In this document: piece after piece, positions 7,354 through 10,015 of the stretch | How the letters are laid out: every line of letters begins with the position of its first letter | Numbering within the stretch: position 1 is the first letter of the stretch | Assembly (NCBI GenBank): GCA_964628905.1 | Contig: CAZVNS010000050.1 | Coordinates: 1 to 10,015 of the forward strand | DNA from: JAJPXC01 sp964628905 | GTDB taxonomy: Bacteria > Bacteroidota > Bacteroidia > Bacteroidales > Muribaculaceae | DNA length: 10,015 nucleotides | Direction: 5' to 3' | Notes under the pieces: model-generated | What the model saw: the letters and a program-made list of their open reading frames with translations, nothing else | Told to the model about the DNA's origin: nothing | Databases searched by the model: none | Made by a program: the position numbers and the translations under genes

Positions 7354-7598
7354 GGCTGGATAGTGTGCGGTTCTGATCGGAAACAAATCTGACAAGCCGC
7401 TGTTTGACAAGATAAACCATTCTATATTTCATTAGGCGAGAAGGAGAAAGACATTATGATAACCAAAATTTATGATAAAGAAGATGTATCAAACTGCAGC
7501 ATTGGGGATTAACAAAAATCATCCTAACATACGAAATCAGAAATCACGACAGTGAGATGGTTATCGGCTCAAATCACACATAAGATGTAGAATACCTT
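7354..7598. other. Gene-poor stretch with one mini-ORF preceded by a Shine-Dalgarno-like site
   Basis: The only feature of note is an 18-codon reading frame at 7456-7512 (plus strand, MITKIYDKED and so on). It is preceded by AAGGAGAAAG at 7441-7450, an unusually strong ribosome site for a Bacteroidetes. TATATTTC, one base off a -7 box, lies about 7421-7428. It could be a leader peptide, the 5' end of a decayed gene, or chance. No homology is recognised. Confidence 0.3.
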
Positions 7599-7799
7599 AT
7601 GACCGAGGCTACTAAGAAAGGCTTCGCCGATGGCAGTAGGGGCATCTCTGGCTGGAGTGCCGTAGACTCCTTTAACGGATGGCTTAATCCTATACTGGGG
7701 ATCCCACAGAATATGGAACAAAGGGAAGCCAGAAAGAAGCACAAAGATAGAATATGGGAATCATACAATAAAGGACTACATGAGGGTTGGGAGTCATAA
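7599..7799 (+). CDS. Small hypothetical protein, 66 residues
   Basis: I do not recognise a family. The protein begins MTEATKKGFADGSRG and ends SYNKGLHEGWES. The two ends share a loose K-G-[FL]-x-[DE]-G pattern (KGFADG at 7-12, KGLHEG at 58-63) that brackets a Trp-rich middle (GWSAVDSFNGWLNP) and a charged helix-like stretch (MEQREARKKHKDR). It is soluble, with no signal peptide or membrane segment. The only in-frame ATG is at 7599 and a stop precedes it at 7581. No good ribosome site or promoter is seen. The composition and the patterned ends look more protein-like than the other short frames in this gene-poor region. Its position between two repeat arrays suggests accessory or mobile DNA. 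Confidence 0.5.
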   Translation: MTEATKKGFADGSRGISGWSAVDSFNGWLNPILGIPQNMEQREARKKHKDRIWESYNKGLHEGWES

Positions 7800-7862
7800 T
7801 CCCAAATGCGCAGTGTTGGGGACGTCTTAGAAGCACCGTAAACCGTAACCTGGCGCACTGAG

Positions 7863-8088
7863 TTACCAAAGGGGAGGATACATTTTCACCCATATCATAT
7901 TGGCACAGAGTATAACATGGCACAAGGGGGAGGAAGCATTTTCATGCATATCATATTTTTAATATGTCACAAGGTTTAACATAGTTACAAGGGGAGATTA
8001 CACTTTCACACATATCATATTGGCACAGGGTATAACATGGCACAAGGGGGGGGGAGTTGCACTTTCACACATATAATATTTAACATAA
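7863..8088. repeat. Four-copy tandem repeat of about 60 bp with variable G-runs
   Basis: Copies run approximately 7863-7920, 7921-7984, 7985-8040 and 8041-8088. The shared order is ACAAGGGG, then a TTTTCA or CTTTCACA block, CATATCATATT, GGCACAG, and TATAACATGG. Copies 1 and 3 resemble each other most, as do 2 and 4, so the array may have grown by duplication of a two-unit block. G-run lengths are 4, 5, 4 and 9. The last copy is cut short after the ATAATATT block. The array could be a protein-binding array, an iteron-like origin remnant or a satellite. No gene is supported across it. Confidence 0.85.
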
Positions 8089-8313
8089 TACTGATTATGT
8101 ACAGTTTATACAATCGGTACTCAATATTAAATATGTACATAGTGACAGTGGACGTCAATATTGTATATGTATATAGCAATTGCGTATGCTCCACACTCAA
8201 CGTCAATGACAACAATGTGCATCTCATCTGGAAACGCATAAAGCAACCGACAACGACCAACAGAAATTGCCGGAGCATTAATAGCAATAATTCTCGACCG
8301 GATTTGCGCTTTA

Positions 8314-8393
8314 CCAAATTACAGGATGGCTATAAGATCGCCTAGTTCGCTCTGATTCGTACCGTCCCAAATTACAGGAAGGCGACAAAATAA
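8314..8393. repeat. Pair of imperfect direct repeats, 53 bp apart
   Basis: CCAAATTACAGGA occurs at 8314-8326 and again at 8367-8379. Similarity continues for about 14 more bases (TGGCTATAAGAT against AGGCGACAAAAT). In one frame the copies read KLQDGYKI and KLQEGDKI, so they may be a duplicated coding fragment, but each is followed closely by a stop. Confidence 0.6.
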
Positions 8394-8462
8394 AAAGAGC
8401 GTGAGCAGACTTTTCCTATACAGGCTTCTTAAACATACTGTTAAGTTCGCCAAAAAGTCAAC

Positions 8463-8502
8463 ATTTAAATTATCTTGTGATCACTGAATTTGAATTCAAA
8501 TT
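8463..8502. promoter_or_regulatory. Cluster of three perfect palindromes
   Basis: Three perfect dyads follow within 40 bases: ATTTAAAT (8463-8470), GTGATCAC (8477-8484) and the 16-base AATTTGAATTCAAATT (8487-8502), whose centre is GAATTC. Such clustering suggests a dimeric-protein operator, but AT-rich sequence favours some by chance. No gene start is close enough to assign a target. Confidence 0.35.
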
Positions 8503-8938
8503 TGGGCTAATAAGTGTGTATAAATCTAAAAATGAACATGGTGTGTGTTAATTAAGTGTAAATTGCCAATCATTTTAGGCGCTGAGAATGTTTTATATGC
8601 AGAAAGGTCATAAGAGGGACGGAAAAATCAAATTCTCGGAAATTTCAGTCCAAAATGCCTTGAACACAAGGATGGCCAATGATAAAAGTAGCACATTCAA
8701 TTTACGGATATAAACAATTTACAAATTCCGAATATGTGATTTTATAAATTCAATAGACGAAACGTGAAATTCGTTCGGAATATTCAATTCATTAATTCTC
8801 ATATATCACATGGATTTATATCTGAAATCTGAGTTTTCGCAAGTTGCATACTGGTTTACATAAACATAATAACGCCCTTAACATTCATTTACATAGGGCA
8901 TACTACTCTGACACCCAATAATATACATAACATTATTT

Positions 8939-8972
8939 AAAGCGATACGCAAAATAATCGCATCGCTTTTTT
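8939..8972 (+). terminator. Intrinsic terminator (plus strand)
   Basis: AAAGCGAT-A-CG (8939-8949) pairs with CG-C-ATCGCTTT (8959-8969) with a single A/C mismatch and a 9-base loop. The stem runs directly into a T-tract (TTTTTT in total, then AGTTTT). The preceding TTTAAAG end would give a weaker terminator on the minus strand. No confident gene precedes it on the plus strand, so the transcript it ends is unknown. Confidence 0.8.
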
Positions 8973-9142
8973 AGTTTTACCCGCCTTGCGCCCATATAGA
9001 AATACTAATATATTGTTTTACAACGTCATAAATACATAATGCTATATATTTTATTTAAGCTATTCGCAATTATAAATTTACATACACACTCACTGTTTAC
9101 ATTTTGGTTTCATTCAGCAAACTAAAAATTTGTTGCAGTAAA

Positions 9143-9174
9143 TTTGCAAAATCGAATATATGTGGTTACATTTG
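9143..9174 (+). promoter_or_regulatory. Bacteroidetes-type promoter of the HTH regulator gene
   Basis: TTTG at 9143-9146 and TACATTTG at 9167-9174 are separated by 20 bases, a full match to the Bacteroidetes TTTG / TAnnTTTG consensus. Transcription would start near 9181, about 22 bases before the ATG at 9204. The -33 element is itself the end of TAAATTTG (9139-9146), a second -7-like box with no good -33 of its own. TTTACAT occurs four times upstream (8855, 8888, 9077, 9096) and could be an operator motif. Confidence 0.75.
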
Positions 9175-9203
9175 CACATTCTAAATTGCAAACGCCAACA
9201 GTC

Positions 9204-9785
9204 ATGGATATCGTAAATCGTCTGAAATTTTTCATGGATTCGCTCCAAATCGGCAATTCTCAGTTTGCTGACAACTGTCGTATCCCCCGCCCTACCCTAT
9301 CTCAGATGCTTAATGGTCGCAACAAAAAAGTTTCGGACGAGATTATCGCCAAAATTCATTCTGCCTATCCCCAGCTTTCGGTGCTCTGGCTGATGTTTGG
9401 CGAAGGGAGCATGTTGGTGGATGGAAATACGCCAACCTCAGAGCCTCAAAATGCCCATAATATCGCCAATCAGGCCTCCGTAAATAATGATCATCAGCGA
9501 TTTACATCTGACGATGGGCAACAGAATATATTCGCCTCAATAGAGTCAGAAAAAACTGACGCGCCGAATATCGACATTGAGGACCCAAAATCAGGGCTAA
9601 ACGTGAAAATCACGAGCAATCCGACTGGCTCATCAAAGTCAGCTCCAGACTTGACACCGCGGCTATCGCTCTCGCTCGACCCCAACCAGCTATCAGCTAT
9701 AAGTTCCAACGCCACGAAGAAGATCGCTAACATCGTAGTGTTTTATACCGACAACAGTTTTCAGTCATTCTCCCCCACCGACTGA
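9204..9785 (+). CDS. HTH (XRE-like) transcriptional regulator of a Bacteroidales type
   Basis: The predicted protein has 193 residues. Residues 1-70 form a helix-turn-helix DNA-binding domain (RLKFFMDSLQIGNSQFAD, then the recognition region IPRPTLSQMLNGRNKKVSD, then LWLMFGEGSM). I recall this pattern in many short Bacteroidales regulators. Residues 71-165 are a low-complexity polar linker rich in Asn, Ser, Asp and Gln. A short conserved-looking end (KKIANIVVFYTDNSFQSFSP, 172-191) may mediate dimerisation. The open frame extends upstream to a TTG at 9144, but that start lies inside the promoter, so I chose ATG 9204. The gene stands alone with a terminator-like hairpin after it. It probably acts in the cytoplasm on its own promoter or on a nearby unseen locus. 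Its targets and ligand are unknown. Confidence 0.88.
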   Translation: MDIVNRLKFFMDSLQIGNSQFADNCRIPRPTLSQMLNGRNKKVSDEIIAKIHSAYPQLSVLWLMFGEGSMLVDGNTPTSEPQNAHNIANQASVNNDHQRFTSDDGQQNIFASIESEKTDAPNIDIEDPKSGLNVKITSNPTGSSKSAPDLTPRLSLSLDPNQLSAISSNATKKIANIVVFYTDNSFQSFSPTD

Positions 9786-9790
9786 TTAAG

Positions 9791-9821
9791 TCCAGGACAA
9801 CCGCATCAAAATGCAGCCTGG
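9791..9821. repeat. Dispersed stem-loop element, copy B
   Basis: This is the second copy of the element at 1358-1389, starting 6 bases after the HTH gene stop. CCAGG (9792-9796) pairs with CCTGG (9817-9821). Inside, GCAT (9803-9806) and ATGC (9811-9814) form a small stem with a CAAA loop. Relative to copy A it has about three substitutions and one inserted A. One outer pair changes from G-C to A-T with pairing kept. Confidence 0.6.
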
Positions 9822-9836
9822 TTAAATCCACAGCTC

Positions 9837-9884
9837 ATGAGGGCGTATCAAATTAAGCTGTTTGGTACACCCTCCTCATTTTAT
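9837..9884 (+). terminator. Probable terminator of the HTH gene
   Basis: GGGCGTATCAAA (9841-9852) pairs with TTTGGTACACCC (9861-9872) with one mismatch and one wobble around an 8-base loop. ATGA (9837-9840) can extend the stem with TCAT (9876-9879) across a 3-base bulge. ATTTTATAG follows, a short and imperfect T-run. The hairpin starts 52 bases after the HTH stop. Confidence 0.55.
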
Positions 9885-10015
9885 AGTGTCTGAGATTACG
9901 ATATTTTTCAAGCGGCTAATTTTTGCGGATCATTCCAAAATATTGCATTCTCAAGAGCCCAAATTTCGGGACACGTACAAATCCCTGTGTTTTGGTGGGG
10001 AGCTTATAGAAACTT
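9885..10015. other. Unassigned right edge
   Basis: Open frames run off the window on both strands, including a minus-strand frame ending in FGMIRKN at a TAG near 9917. None has a start or a recognisable motif inside the window, so no gene is called. Confidence 0.3.

Larger units (their letters stand above)
8089..8938. other. AT-rich region with no confident gene
   Basis: No recognisable protein is encoded. A 102-codon frame runs 8037-8345 on the plus strand and a hydrophobic frame lies opposite (8015-8317). Neither has a credible start, and the first reads through a repeat and a G9 run. A 41-codon ORF at 8588-8713 (plus, MFYMQKGHKRDG...) has protein-like composition but no visible promoter. 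Inverted repeats include ATTCCGAA (8725-8732) with TTCGGAAT (8774-8781), and ATGTGAT (about 8734) with ATCACAT (about 8806). It ends at a plus-strand terminator, which implies that something is transcribed here. Confidence 0.5.

Noticed and set aside
8037..8345. 102-codon plus-strand ORF reading through the G9 run
   Set aside because: It begins inside a tandem repeat, has low-complexity composition (Asn, Tyr, Ile), no promoter and no recognisable domain. The opposite frame 8015-8317 is equally unsupported.
9144..9203. TTG start adding 20 residues to the HTH regulator
   Set aside because: It lies inside the TTTG-N20-TACATTTG promoter, and the family begins with the MDIV methionine at 9204.
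7191..9300. 12-base inverted match ATAGGGTAGGGC (7191-7202) to GCCCTACCCTAT (9289-9300)
   Set aside because: Several 12-base matches are expected by chance in 10 kb on two strands, and the second site lies in coding sequence.

Overview
The window looks like chromosomal DNA from an anaerobic gut Bacteroidales, with the Muribaculaceae or Bacteroides/Prevotella group most likely. Three things support this. Promoters fit the Bacteroidetes pattern (TTTG about 20 bases before TAnnTTTG) in front of the HTH gene and, less perfectly, the methyltransferase. Two housekeeping proteins have forms typical of the group: an about 890-residue CBM20-CBM20-GH77 amylomaltase and a cobalamin-dependent class II ribonucleotide reductase. 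The HTH regulator is of a type I associate with Bacteroidales. I ran no database search, so family names come from motif recognition and memory.

Layout. Positions 1-1277 (minus strand) hold a two-gene unit: an EcoRI-type adenine methyltransferase, then after 3 bases the start of a DUF262 (GmrSD/ParB-like) protein that leaves the window at base 1. A 265-base gap follows with two hairpins and a short conserved stem-loop. Positions 1543-4221 are malQ and 4376-6916 are nrdJ, both minus strand and GC-rich, separated by a strong hairpin. From 6917 to about 9140 lie roughly 2.2 kb that become increasingly AT-rich and carry almost no convincing genes. This stretch holds a 9-bp degenerate tandem array (7243-7353), one plausible 66-residue protein (7599-7799), a four-copy tandem repeat of about 60 bp with G-runs of 4 to 9 (7863-8088), a palindrome cluster (8463-8502) and a plus-strand intrinsic terminator (8939-8972). 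A HTH regulator with a good promoter follows (9204-9785, plus strand), then a second copy of the conserved stem-loop and a terminator-like hairpin. The last 130 bases cannot be assigned.

How the parts work together. malQ (maltodextrin disproportionation) and nrdJ (deoxynucleotide supply) are ordinary core metabolism and are probably neighbours without a shared function. The methyltransferase/DUF262 pair is most likely a DNA-modification and defence module and is visibly more AT-rich than its neighbours. The most notable observations are this pair, in which a DUF262 gene sits where a restriction enzyme might be expected; the stem-loop whose loop is conserved and whose stem changes in a compensated way at two places more than 8 kb apart; and the repeat-rich gene-poor stretch from 7243 to 8972.
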